Under the pieces are notes generated by a model that was given only the letters and a program-made list of their open reading frames with translations, did no database searches and was not told the origin of the DNA. Positions 1 to 7,780 of a DNA stretch of 34,523 nucleotides are shown here, one piece after another. The stretch covers positions 1 through 34,523 of the forward strand of contig SICM01000029.1 of the NCBI GenBank assembly GCA_009694805.1. Direction: 5' to 3'. How positions within the stretch are numbered: the first letter of the stretch is position 1; every line of letters begins with the position of its first letter. The position numbers and the translations under genes are program-made. Source of the stretch: Candidatus Latescibacterota bacterium (lineage in GTDB: Bacteria > Latescibacterota > UBA2968 > SICM01).

Positions 1-65
1 GCTTGATTCTTCTCTGAAATCTGCGTAAACTTCCTGACAAAATCCATTCAAACGCAGAGGAAAAC

Positions 66-980
66 ATGGACATCAGCTTCGCCACCGGCGCAGGCGGGAA
101 CGCCTGGTCCCTCCAGGCGTGCGCGGCCTGGGCACAGGAGAACGACTTCGACGCCGTGCGCCTCTATACCGTCGGCGTGGCCGACCCCGACCGGGTGCTC
201 CGGGAGGGGCCTGCGGAGATCAACGAGACCCTCCGCTCCCACGGCCTCTACCTGGCCGCCCTCACCGCCTACAACAACCTCCTGCACGACGACCCCGCCG
301 AGCGGGAGGCCGCCGCCGCCCGCCTGACGAAGGCCGTCGAGGCGGCCAGCGTCCTGGGCGCGCCCGTGGTCATCACGCACGCGGGCAGCCCCGTGGGCCA
401 CCACTTCTACGGCCCCTATTCCTCCCCTCCCGGCAACCCGAGAGACCGCTCCGTCGAACTCGTCGGACGCTTCAAGGAGATGTTCGACCCGGTCGTGGCC
501 TTCGCTTCGGACAGAGGCGTGAAGATCGCCCTGGACGTGGCCGTTCGCATGGGGAACATCGCCTGCAACCCGGAGATGTGGGAACGCATCCTGGACGCCC
601 TGCCGTCCGACCACCTGGGCCTCTCCTGTGACCCCTCCCACTGGCTCTGGATGATGATCACACCCGTCGAGGACGCCATCCGGATGTTCGCGGGCAAGTG
701 GTACTATGCCGACATCAAGGACTGCGAGGTCAGCCCGCGCATGCGCTTCCGGCAGGGCATCATCGGCAACTGGTGGTGGCAATACCGGGTGCCTGGCCGA
801 GGTCAGTTGAACTGGGGCACGATCATCGGCGCGCTGGGCGAGGCAGGCTACGACCACGTCCTCTGCGTCGAGAACGAGGACCGGGGGGCGCCCGGCCTGG
901 AGGGGTTCGCCATCGCCTGCCGCCACCTGCGGCCCCTGATCGCCCGGAAAGGCCAGCCCCCACCTGATCTTCGTCATTGA
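66..980 (+). CDS. Sugar phosphate isomerase/epimerase-like TIM-barrel protein
   Basis: A 304-residue single-domain protein resembling the xylose isomerase-like TIM-barrel family (AP endonuclease 2 superfamily), which usually isomerises or epimerises small sugars in the cytoplasm using a divalent metal. Visible landmarks are THAGSP (about 104-109), CDPSHW (188-193), YADIKD (214-219) and VENED (268-272), in the order expected of the family. Two usual metal-site positions look substituted: the common His before the KD pair is Asp (YADIKD), and the strand that often supplies Glu reads ALDVAV. The substrate cannot be predicted and activity may be altered. The ATG follows AGAGG at 56-60 with good spacing. 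The stop codon overlaps the -35 element of the asnB promoter, so this gene probably ends its own transcript. Family assignment is firm, function is not. Confidence 0.8.
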   Translation: MDISFATGAGGNAWSLQACAAWAQENDFDAVRLYTVGVADPDRVLREGPAEINETLRSHGLYLAALTAYNNLLHDDPAEREAAAARLTKAVEAASVLGAPVVITHAGSPVGHHFYGPYSSPPGNPRDRSVELVGRFKEMFDPVVAFASDRGVKIALDVAVRMGNIACNPEMWERILDALPSDHLGLSCDPSHWLWMMITPVEDAIRMFAGKWYYADIKDCEVSPRMRFRQGIIGNWWWQYRVPGRGQLNWGTIIGALGEAGYDHVLCVENEDRGAPGLEGFAIACRHLRPLIARKGQPPPDLRH

Positions 981-1005
981 TTTTCTTAGACGTAGACGTT
1001 ATATT
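977..1005 (+). promoter_or_regulatory. Sigma70-type promoter for asnB
   Basis: TTGATT at 977-982 and TATATT at 1000-1005 are separated by exactly 17 bases and lie in a short AT-rich island within a G+C-rich region. The expected start site is near 1012, giving a leader of about 40 bases before the GTG at 1053. The -35 box overlaps the stop codon of the upstream gene. The same box quality (TTGATA-17-TATATT) recurs upstream of the S55 peptidase gene, which supports the call. Confidence 0.7.
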
Positions 1006-1052
1006 TAAAAGCTTTTCCAATCTGGCTACTTTACATAAAACAGAGGTGGGGC

Positions 1053-2948
1053 GTGTGCGGAATCATCGGCGTGGTCAGCCCCGGAGGCCCCCCGGTTGAA
1101 CCGGACCTGTTCGCCCGGATGTGCGATACGCTCGCGCACCGGGGCCCTGACGACCGGGGGACCTGCCTGTTTTCGTCCGACCGGGGTCCGGGCGCGGCCC
1201 TCGGTCACACGCGCCTGGCCATTCTGGACCTGTCTCCCAACGGCCGCCAGCCGATGGCGAACGAGGAAGGCTCCATTCACCTGACCTGCAACGGCGAGAT
1301 CTACAACCACGCCGAACTCAGGACGCAGACCGAAGGGCGGGGGCATGGCTACTGCTCCCGCACCGACGTGGAGACCATCCTTCATCTCTACGAGGACTTC
1401 GGCATCGACGCCCCGGAGCGCCTGAACGGGATGTTCGCCTTCGGGGTCTGGGACGGGCGGCGTCGGGAGCTGCTCCTGGCCCGCGACCGGGCCGGCATTA
1501 AGCCCCTTTACTACACCTTTTCCGGCGGAAGGCTGGCGTTTGCCTCCGAACTCAAGGCCCTGCTCCCGCTCCCCTGGGTGAGCCGGGAGATCGACCCGGA
1601 GGCCCTGGACCTCTACCTGTCGCTGCTCTATGTCCCGGCCCCCTGGAGCATCTTCCGGGACATCCGGAAACTCCCCGCAGGCCATCGCCTCCTCTGGCGA
1701 GACGGGGAGGTCCGGGTCGAGCCTTATGGCGAAGTTCGAACTTCGAACTTCGAACTTCGAACTTCGAAATCTGTCGAGGCGGAGGCTGCCGAAGCCCTGA
1801 CAGCCCATCTCGACCGCTCCGTGCGGATGCAACTGCAGGGAGACGTGCCCGCCGGCGCGCTGTTGAGCGGAGGGCTGGATTCCAGCCTGATCGTCGCCCT
1901 CATGGCCCGGCACGTCGGCCGGCCCATCCCCACGTTCTCCCTCGGCTTCAAGGGCGCGGGCTACTACGACGAACGACCCCACGCCCGGCGGGTGGCGAAA
2001 CTTTTCGGGACGGAACACGTCGAAGAGGAGATGGATGCGCGCATCTCGGACCTCCTGCCGGCCCTCGCCAGGACGTTCGATGAGCCGTTCGGCGACGCCT
2101 CCGCCGTCCCCACCTACCTGATCGCCAGGACCGCAGGCCGCCGGGTGAAGGTCATCCTGTCCGGCACGGGGAGCGACGAACTGTTCGGGGGCTACCGGCG
2201 TCACGCAGCCGGGCCTGCCATTCGGGCGCTCCGCCGCCTCCCGGCCCCGGCGCTCCGCGCCGCCTCCGCGCTGTTGTCCCTGCTGCCCGCCTCCCGGACG
2301 AGCGCCTTCGGGGAGCGCGCGCTCCTGGCCCGCCGCCTGATGGACGCGGCCCGCGAGGAGAACGGCCGCGCCTACCTCCGCCTCGTCACCTCCGTGGACG
2401 GGGCGCTGAAGAAGAGAATCTGGAGGACGGGGGCGGAGGGGCTCCTCGATCGGCTGTTCGAGGACCGCACCGCCGGCAGCCACACCTTTTTGGACCGGGC
2501 CCTCGCCTTCGACAGGGCCGTCTATCTGCCGGATGATCTCCTGGTCAAGGAGGACCGGATGAGCATGGCCGTCTCGGTGGAGGGCCGGGTGCCCTTCCTG
2601 GACAATGACCTGATGGACTTCGCCGCCGCCCTCCCGGCCTCGCTCCAGGTGCGGGGCCGGACCACCAAGGTCCTGCTCAAACGCGCCGCGGCCGGCCTGT
2701 TGCCGGACGACGTCATCCATCGCCCCAAGCACGGGTTCGGCGTCCCGATCTCCGAATGGCTACGGGGCGACCTGGCCGGGATGGGTCGGGACCTTCTGCT
2801 GGGCCCGTCGGCCCGGCGCCGGAGCCTCCTCAACGCCGATGCCGTCTCGGACCTCTGGGAGCGGCACGCGCAGCGAAGGGCCGACTTCGGCCCGGCCCTC
2901 TGGGGCCTCATCATGCTGGAGCTATGGCATCGGGAGTATGCAGCGTAG
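1053..2948 (+). CDS. asnB: Asparagine synthase (glutamine-hydrolysing), AsnB type
   Basis: A 631-residue cytoplasmic amidotransferase that uses glutamine-derived ammonia and ATP to amidate aspartate. In polysaccharide loci, relatives may amidate sugar acids instead. The class II glutaminase domain begins MCGIIGVV, so Cys2 becomes the N-terminal nucleophile, followed by HRGPDD (29-34), GHTRLAILDL (51-60) and NGEIYNH (80-86). The synthetase domain carries the PP-loop SGGLDSS near 272-278. The start is GTG at 1053, dictated by the need for Cys2 and preceded by AGAGG at 1042-1046. Residues 228-239, in the linker between the domains, are encoded by a 7-bp tandem array, an in-frame repeat insertion. 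The gene is followed by a dispersed repeat and then by glycosyltransferases, which suggests a role in surface polysaccharide synthesis. Confidence 0.93.
   Translation: MCGIIGVVSPGGPPVEPDLFARMCDTLAHRGPDDRGTCLFSSDRGPGAALGHTRLAILDLSPNGRQPMANEEGSIHLTCNGEIYNHAELRTQTEGRGHGYCSRTDVETILHLYEDFGIDAPERLNGMFAFGVWDGRRRELLLARDRAGIKPLYYTFSGGRLAFASELKALLPLPWVSREIDPEALDLYLSLLYVPAPWSIFRDIRKLPAGHRLLWRDGEVRVEPYGEVRTSNFELRTSKSVEAEAAEALTAHLDRSVRMQLQGDVPAGALLSGGLDSSLIVALMARHVGRPIPTFSLGFKGAGYYDERPHARRVAKLFGTEHVEEEMDARISDLLPALARTFDEPFGDASAVPTYLIARTAGRRVKVILSGTGSDELFGGYRRHAAGPAIRALRRLPAPALRAASALLSLLPASRTSAFGERALLARRLMDAAREENGRAYLRLVTSVDGALKKRIWRTGAEGLLDRLFEDRTAGSHTFLDRALAFDRAVYLPDDLLVKEDRMSMAVSVEGRVPFLDNDLMDFAAALPASLQVRGRTTKVLLKRAAAGLLPDDVIHRPKHGFGVPISEWLRGDLAGMGRDLLLGPSARRRSLLNADAVSDLWERHAQRRADFGPALWGLIMLELWHREYAA
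1734..1768 (+). repeat. 7-bp tandem array (CTTCGAA) inside asnB
   Basis: Four exact copies of CTTCGAA (1741-1768) follow one variant copy, GTTCGAA (1734-1740). The core TTCGAA is its own reverse complement, so the array can fold in several registers. It keeps the asnB frame open and falls in the linker between the glutaminase and synthetase domains, where extra residues are tolerated. A one-copy change would shift the frame, because 7 is not a multiple of 3. Confidence 0.95.
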
Positions 2949-2966
2949 TCTTAGAATGAAAGTCCA

Positions 2967-3177
2967 AAGGCGCGCCGTCCCGGCTTTCAAGCAGAGCGTC
3001 CGTTCAGGCAAGGTGGGGTACGAGCGCCGAAGGCGCGGGGGTGCAGTGGAAGGGGCTCGTCCTACCACGGGACCCCGATTACGCCACTGGACAGAGTACG
3101 GCGCGCCAAAGCCCCTCCGGCGTCTGAGGAGCGTGCTTCTTTTGTCCAACTTTTCTTGCACGAGCAAGAAAAGTTGG
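2967..3177 (+). repeat. Dispersed repeat element, copy A, ending in a perfect hairpin
   Basis: This 211-base stretch between asnB and the next glycosyltransferase matches 32,133-32,349 along nearly its whole length and in the same orientation. The first 60 bases differ at only a handful of positions, and the right end matches strongly again. It ends in a perfect 14-bp stem (3146-3159 with 3164-3177) closed by the loop ACGA. No T-run follows the stem, so it is not a typical intrinsic terminator. No convincing protein is encoded. The element fills almost all of the 259-base gap, ending 30 bases before the next start codon. Confidence 0.85.
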
Positions 3178-3207
3178 AATGCAGGGGCGGTGGGGTGGGG
3201 AGCGTAA

Positions 3208-4332
3208 ATGCGCGTCCTCTTCGTCATGCCCTACGGCGCCCTGGCCGCCAGCAGTCGGACGCGGGTCTATCAGTATTTTCCTTACCTGGACCGGGCGGGG
3301 ATCTCCTACGACGTCCTGACGGTCTTCCCGGACGCCCGCATCCACGGCATCACCCTCCCTCTGCTCAGGGGGCCGGCCCGCAAGGTCGTCTACTACGTCG
3401 AGGGCTGGGTCCGGACCCTCTGCGTGGGCTGGCGCACGCTCCTCCGGGCGCGGCGTTACGATGTCCTTTTTTTTCAGCGGGCCATGCTTCCGCCCCCCGT
3501 CCCGGCCCTGCTCCGGTGGCGGAAGACCCGCATTGTCTACGACTTCGACGACGCGACCTTCACGACCGACGTCACGGAGCGGAGCCTGGTCAACCGGATC
3601 GTGCGCTGGCGGAACAGCCGGGGGCTGCCCCCCATGCTCAGGACCTCCGCGCACGCCATCGTTGAGAACGACTACACGCGGGCCTACGCGGAGCGATACT
3701 GCCCCCGCGTCTCCACCATCACCGGCCCCATCGACACGGACCGCTACCGGCCCCTGGAATCCCCGAAGCCCTGCGGGAGTCCCGTCGTCCTCGGCTGGAT
3801 CGGAAGCCCGACCACAGAGAAGTACCTGGAGACGATCCGGAGGCCGCTGGAGGAGGTCGGGAGACGATTTTCAAACGTCCGCCTCGTGCTGGTCGGGGCC
3901 TCGTCGTTCGAGGTCGCGGGGCTGCCCACCGAACGCCTGAAGTGGGATGTCGAACGGGAGGTGGCCGACCTCCGGACGTTCGACATCGGCCTGATGCCCC
4001 TGCCCGACGACGAGTGGACGCGGGGCAAGGGGGGCTACAAACTGCTTCAGTACATGGCCGTCGGCATCCCGGCGGTGACCAGTCCCGTGGGCGTCAACCG
4101 CGTCCTCGTCTCCGACGGCGCCGATGGCTTCTGGGCGGCCGGGGAGGAGGCGTGGACGGACCGCCTCTGCCGCCTGATCCGGGACGCCGACCTCCGACGC
4201 AACACGGGCGCAGCGGGCCGCCGGAAGATGGAACGCGAGTATGCCCTGTCGGTCAGCGCAGACCGGTGGATTGAGATCCTGAAGGCGACGTGCCCAGACC
4301 CATCCGCATCCTCCGCATCATCGACCGCCTGA
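3208..4332 (+). CDS. Glycosyltransferase, GT4-like (GT-B fold)
   Basis: A 374-residue protein resembling group 1 (GT4-type) glycosyltransferases. The N-terminus, MRVLFVMPYG with SSRTRVYQYFPYL close behind, matches the first Rossmann strand and acceptor side of GT-B enzymes that process surface polysaccharides. The C-terminal donor half contains VLGWIGSP (about 191-198) and GKGGYKLLQYMAVGIPAVTS (about 273-292), the sugar-nucleotide binding region. It would transfer a sugar from an NDP-sugar to a growing lipid-linked or surface glycan at the inner face of the membrane. ATG at 3208 follows GGGGAG at about 3197-3202. The 3' end overlaps the next glycosyltransferase by 43 bases, implying co-transcription and coupled translation. 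Donor and acceptor cannot be told from sequence. Confidence 0.85.
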   Translation: MRVLFVMPYGALAASSRTRVYQYFPYLDRAGISYDVLTVFPDARIHGITLPLLRGPARKVVYYVEGWVRTLCVGWRTLLRARRYDVLFFQRAMLPPPVPALLRWRKTRIVYDFDDATFTTDVTERSLVNRIVRWRNSRGLPPMLRTSAHAIVENDYTRAYAERYCPRVSTITGPIDTDRYRPLESPKPCGSPVVLGWIGSPTTEKYLETIRRPLEEVGRRFSNVRLVLVGASSFEVAGLPTERLKWDVEREVADLRTFDIGLMPLPDDEWTRGKGGYKLLQYMAVGIPAVTSPVGVNRVLVSDGADGFWAAGEEAWTDRLCRLIRDADLRRNTGAAGRRKMEREYALSVSADRWIEILKATCPDPSASSASSTA

Positions 4333-5483
4333 ACGTGGGGGGTCCCACGCACCAGGTGACCCTGCTGACGCGCCGACTGGAGGAGCGGGGATACAGGACG
4401 ACCCTCGTCAAGGGGTGCGTGGCCCCGGGCGAGGTGGAGATGACGGACGTGATCGCCGAGGCCGGCGTGCGACCCGTTCAGGTGTCCACGCTCGGCCGGG
4501 CGATCTCCTGGCTGGACGACCCGGCCTCGCTCATCGCCCTCTGCCGGCTCATCCGGCAGGTCCGCCCCGATGTCGTTCATACACATAAATCCAAGGCCGG
4601 GACCCTGGGCCGCATCGCCGCCCGGCTGACCGGCGTCCCGGTGGTGGTCCACACCTTTCACGGCCACGTCTTCCGAGGCTACTTCAGCCCGGCCAGGTCC
4701 GCCGCCGTCGTGCTCGTGGAACGCCTGCTCGGCGCGTGGACCGACGCCGTCGTGGCGATCAGCCCGGCGCAGCGCCGGGACCTCCTGAGCTACGGCATCG
4801 CGCCGCCGGAGCGGATGCGCTGCATCCCCCTCGGCCTTCGGCTCGACCGTTTCCGAAGCGCGGATCGCCTCGCCGGGCAGTTTCGGGCGGAGATCGGAGT
4901 CACCCCCGATCAACCCCTGGTCGGCTTCGTCGGCCGCCTCGTCCCGATCAAGGGGGTGGAGGTCTTTCTGAAGGCCGCCGCGCGGGTCTTGAAGCGCTTC
5001 CCCGTGGCCCGGTTCGTCGTCGTGGGCGACGGGGAGCGCAGGCCGGCCCTGGAGGCAGAGGCAGAGGCCCTGGGGATCGCGAAGGCCGTGCGCTTCACCG
5101 GCTACCGCCAGGACACGGACCGGGTCTACGCCTCGCTCGACCTGTTCGTGCTCTCTTCCTTCAACGAGGGGCTGCCGGTCACGATCATCGAGGCCCTTGC
5201 CGCCGGATGTTACGTCGTGGCCGCGCGGGTGGGCGGCGTCCCCGACCTGCTCACGAGCGACCGACTCGGCCTGGCGGTGGCGTCAGGAGACCCGGTGGCG
5301 CTGTCGGAGGCGATGATCAGGGCCTTGTCGGAACGGCGAAGAATTTCAGAGGAGGATCGGGACGCGACGTATCAGCGCTACGGCATCGACAGGCTGGTGG
5401 AGGATCTGGACGGTCTGTATCGAAGTTTGTTAAAATGCAAAGGGTGCAAGTTGGAAGGCTTTCGGGAGGACAAGGACGTATGA
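4290..5483 (+). CDS. Glycosyltransferase family 4, EPS type
   Basis: A 397-residue GT-B glycosyltransferase. The N-terminal half has LNVGGPTHQV (15-24) and VHTHKSKAGTLGRIAA, typical of capsule/exopolysaccharide GT4 enzymes. The C-terminal half has GFVGRLVPIKG (about 212-222) and SSFNEGLPVTIIEALAAG, which contains the E-x7-E motif that binds the donor nucleotide sugar. The start chosen is GTG at 4290, with GAAGG at 4281-4285; it lies inside the previous gene. The 3' end overlaps the following SDR gene as ATGA (5480-5483). The last 16 or so residues (KCKGCKLEG and onward) are unlike the family end and come from a TGCAAG-rich stretch, possibly a decayed repeat. Specific sugar unknown. Confidence 0.9.
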   Translation: MPRPIRILRIIDRLNVGGPTHQVTLLTRRLEERGYRTTLVKGCVAPGEVEMTDVIAEAGVRPVQVSTLGRAISWLDDPASLIALCRLIRQVRPDVVHTHKSKAGTLGRIAARLTGVPVVVHTFHGHVFRGYFSPARSAAVVLVERLLGAWTDAVVAISPAQRRDLLSYGIAPPERMRCIPLGLRLDRFRSADRLAGQFRAEIGVTPDQPLVGFVGRLVPIKGVEVFLKAAARVLKRFPVARFVVVGDGERRPALEAEAEALGIAKAVRFTGYRQDTDRVYASLDLFVLSSFNEGLPVTIIEALAAGCYVVAARVGGVPDLLTSDRLGLAVASGDPVALSEAMIRALSERRRISEEDRDATYQRYGIDRLVEDLDGLYRSLLKCKGCKLEGFREDKDV

Positions 5484-6442
5484 GAGTGCTCATCACGGGT
5501 GGGGCAGGGTTCATCGGGTCGCATCTCGCGGATCGTCTGCTGGCCAGAGGGGATGAGGTGTATGTGATCGACAACCTTTCCACCGGCAGCTTCTCCAACA
5601 TCAACCACCTGGAGGATAATCCCCGCTTTCACGTCACGATAGACACGGTTCAGGACCAGAAGGTCATGAAGAACCTCGTGGCTCAGTGCGATGTCATCTA
5701 CCACCTCGCCGCCGCCGTGGGCGTGCAGTACGTCATCGACAACCCCCTCGAGTCCCTGATCAACAACATCCGGGGCACGGAGATCGTCCTCGAACAGGCC
5801 AATGTTGAGAAGAAGAAGGTCATCCTGGCTTCCTCCTCGGAGATCTACGGGAAGAAGAACGGCAATGTCCCCTTCCGGGAGGACGACGACCGAATCCTCG
5901 GCCCCACGACCGTCATCCGGTGGAGCTACTCCACCTCCAAGTCCGTCGATGAGCTGCTTGCCCTGGCCTACTGGCGGGAGAAGAAACTGCCCACGGTCAT
6001 CGTCCGGTTCTTCAACGTGATCGGTCCCCGCCAGACCGGGCGCTACGGCATGGTGGTCCCCCGGTTCGTCAAGCAGTCTCTCCTCAACCATCCGGTCACC
6101 ATTTATGGCGACGGGGAGCAACGCCGCTGCTTCACCGACATCGACGACGCCCTCGACGGCCTCATCGCCCTGGCCGAACACCCGAGCGCGGTGGGGGAGA
6201 TCTTCAACCTGGGGTCCAACTTTGAGATCAGCATCAAGGACCTGGCGCACAAGATCAAGACCATGACGGAGAGTTCTTCACCCATCAAGTTCATCCCCTA
6301 CGAAGAGGCCTTCGCCAACGGGTATGAGGACCTCCACTACCGGGTGCCGAACCTGGACAAGATCAAATCGTTCGTCAACTACAACCCGAAATTCAACCTC
6401 GACGCGACGATCAGAAAGATCATCGCGTATCACGAGGCGTAA
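5480..6442 (+). CDS. NAD-dependent sugar-nucleotide epimerase/dehydratase (extended SDR)
   Basis: A 320-residue cytoplasmic nucleotide-sugar modifying enzyme. The Rossmann motif is ITGGAGFIGSHL (5-16), LAAAVG follows the fourth strand, and the catalytic pair is Tyr150-x3-Lys154 in WSYSTSKS. The family includes UDP-glucose 4-epimerase, GDP-mannose dehydratase and UDP-glucuronate decarboxylase. RFFNVIGPRQ and IYGDGEQRRCFTDI are shared by all of them, so I leave the exact reaction open. The start is ATG 5480, preceded by GGAGGA at 5465-5470; the same reading frame stays open well upstream, but that part is an out-of-frame shadow of the glycosyltransferase. It overlaps the upstream stop as ATGA and is followed 18 bases later by rpmH, an unusual neighbour. 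Confidence 0.9.
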   Translation: MRVLITGGAGFIGSHLADRLLARGDEVYVIDNLSTGSFSNINHLEDNPRFHVTIDTVQDQKVMKNLVAQCDVIYHLAAAVGVQYVIDNPLESLINNIRGTEIVLEQANVEKKKVILASSSEIYGKKNGNVPFREDDDRILGPTTVIRWSYSTSKSVDELLALAYWREKKLPTVIVRFFNVIGPRQTGRYGMVVPRFVKQSLLNHPVTIYGDGEQRRCFTDIDDALDGLIALAEHPSAVGEIFNLGSNFEISIKDLAHKIKTMTESSSPIKFIPYEEAFANGYEDLHYRVPNLDKIKSFVNYNPKFNLDATIRKIIAYHEA

Positions 6443-6460
6443 ACCAAGGAGGCTTTTTCC

Positions 6461-6598
6461 ATGAAAAGGACTTTCCAGCCCAGCAATCGCAAAAAGAGCA
6501 ATAAGCACGGCTTCCGGGAGCGCATGAAGACGCCGGGAGGCCGGAAGACCCTCAACCGGCGTCGCGCCAAGGGCCGCAAGCGGGTCTCGGTGCAGTAA
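6461..6598 (+). CDS. rpmH: 50S ribosomal protein L34
   Basis: A complete 45-residue L34: [12 protein letters not shown] at the start, HGFRERM (16-22) and [12 protein letters not shown] (30-41), the standard pattern of this small basic protein of the large ribosomal subunit. A strong AAGGAGG at 6446-6452 precedes ATG 6461. In most bacteria rpmH is immediately followed by rnpA near the replication origin. Here it sits between sugar-nucleotide genes, and rnpA begins about 3.5 kb further on. The open 3' flank carries a 7-bp repeat array (6637-6664). The gene is intact, so only its context is odd. Confidence 0.98.
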   Translation: MKRTFQPSNRKKSNKHGFRERMKTPGGRKTLNRRRAKGRKRVSVQ

Positions 6599-6636
6599 AA
6601 GGATTCCAGGTTAAAAAGCTGCAAGTTCAAAGCCAG

Positions 6637-6664
6637 AACCTTGAACCTTAAACCTTGAACCTGC
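6637..6664 (+). repeat. 7-bp tandem array (AACCTTG type) before the racemase-like gene
   Basis: Four successive 7-base units AACCTTG, AACCTTA, AACCTTG and AACCTGC end one base before the ATG at 6666. They take the place where a ribosome binding site would be expected, and no good Shine-Dalgarno sequence is visible here. Upstream (about 6607-6633) is a looser complementary stretch (AGGTTAAA, AAGTTCAAAG), so the region may fold as an imperfect hairpin. Confidence 0.85.
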
Positions 6665-6665
6665 C

Positions 6666-7778
6666 ATGCGCATCGACCGCATCGAGATCTACTACGTCCG
6701 CCTGCCGCTGATCTACCCCTGGAAGACCGCCTACGGCGAGGACGCGGACATCCACTCCGTCCTCTTCCGGATGACCTCCGGGGACTGCGAGGGCTGGGGC
6801 GAGACCACGCCCTTCTTCGCCCCGACCTACTCCCCGGAGACGGCCTCCACGGTCTTCGTCCTGAATCAGGAGGTCTTCTGCCCCGCGCTGGCAGGCCGGG
6901 ACTTCGAAACGGCGGAGGACCTGCTGGACGCCCTGAAGGTCTTCAAGGGCAACCCCTTCGCCAAGGCCGGGCCGGAGTCCGCCTGGTGGGACCTGAAGGC
7001 GCGAAAAGAAGGGAACCCCCTCCATCGCCTGCTGGGGGGGCAGCGGACGACCGTGGACGCGGGGTCCGACTTTGGCGTGCAGGACACCCTCGACATGCTG
7101 CTCCAGAAGATCCAGGGGGCCATCGACCAGGGCTTCAAGCGGACCAAACTGAAGGTCCGCCCCGGCTGGGACCTGGAGATGCTCAGGCTGGTCCGCAGCA
7201 CGTTCCCGAAGCATACCTTCCACATCGACTGCAACTCCGGCTACGCACTGAGCGACCTCCCGCTCTTCAAGGCAATCGATAAGCTGAACCTGGCCATGAT
7301 CGAGCAGCCCCTGTTCCACCGCGACCTGCTCGACCACGCGGAACTCCAGCGCCAGCTCGACACCCCCGTCTGCCTGGACGAGTCCATCACGTCCGTGCGC
7401 GACTTCGAGCAGGCGCTCAGGCTGAAGGCCTGCCGCTACCTGAACATCAAGATCGGCCGCGTGGGCGGCATCTCTGTGGCCAGGTCCCTGCACGACCGCG
7501 CCCGCGACGCCGGCATCCCCTGCTGGGTGGGCGGCATGCTGGAGAGCGGGATCGGCGGCGGCCTCAACGTCGAACTCGCCAGTCTGGGCAACTTCACCTA
7601 CCCCGCCGACCTCTTCCCCTCCGCCTTCTTCTACCGCCGGGACCTCACGGAACCGGAGCTGGTCCTCAACCCGGACTGCACGTTCAACGTGTCTGCCGTC
7701 CCCGGAACGCCCTACCGGCCCATCCCGGAGCGCATCGAGGCCGTGACTGTGCGCAAGGCCGTCATACGACCCTCTTAA
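6666..7778 (+). CDS. o-Succinylbenzoate synthase / N-acylamino acid racemase-like enolase-superfamily enzyme
   Basis: A 370-residue member of the muconate-lactonising subgroup of the enolase superfamily. It has the full catalytic set: KLK at 161-163 (Lys163), Asp188, Glu213, Asp238 and Lys262 in NIKIGRVGG, plus GGMLESGIG (289-297). These positions nearly coincide with those I recall for the Amycolatopsis N-acylamino acid racemase/OSBS (Lys163, Asp189, Glu214, Asp239, Lys263). The enzyme should form an enolate from an alpha-proton substrate with Mg2+. No menaquinone genes lie nearby, so MenC function is not supported; racemisation of an N-acylated amino acid, possibly for a glycan, is an inference. 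ATG 6666 is the start matching the family N-terminus, but it lacks a clear ribosome site. Confidence 0.85.
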   Translation: MRIDRIEIYYVRLPLIYPWKTAYGEDADIHSVLFRMTSGDCEGWGETTPFFAPTYSPETASTVFVLNQEVFCPALAGRDFETAEDLLDALKVFKGNPFAKAGPESAWWDLKARKEGNPLHRLLGGQRTTVDAGSDFGVQDTLDMLLQKIQGAIDQGFKRTKLKVRPGWDLEMLRLVRSTFPKHTFHIDCNSGYALSDLPLFKAIDKLNLAMIEQPLFHRDLLDHAELQRQLDTPVCLDESITSVRDFEQALRLKACRYLNIKIGRVGGISVARSLHDRARDAGIPCWVGGMLESGIGGGLNVELASLGNFTYPADLFPSAFFYRRDLTEPELVLNPDCTFNVSAVPGTPYRPIPERIEAVTVRKAVIRPS

Positions 7779-7780
7779 AA

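Noticed and set aside
3-31. Promoter before the first gene (TTGATT with TAAACT 17 bases on)
   Set aside because: The -10 match is weak, the stretch resembles a decamer repeat unit, and the upstream context is cut off.
3146-3177. Intrinsic terminator after asnB
   Set aside because: The stem is perfect but no T-run follows on either strand, and the same hairpin is the end of a dispersed repeat.
2986-3207. A protein gene in the gap between asnB and the glycosyltransferase
   Set aside because: Open frames here follow the dispersed repeat and differ in frame and sequence from the frames in the other copy.
5433-5462. Another heptamer array at the end of the second glycosyltransferase gene
   Set aside because: TGCAA-type words recur but the spacing is 9, not 7, and only two units are recognisable.
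6461-6598. Replication origin near rpmH
   Set aside because: No dnaA gene or DnaA-box cluster is visible, and the neighbouring origin genes are missing.
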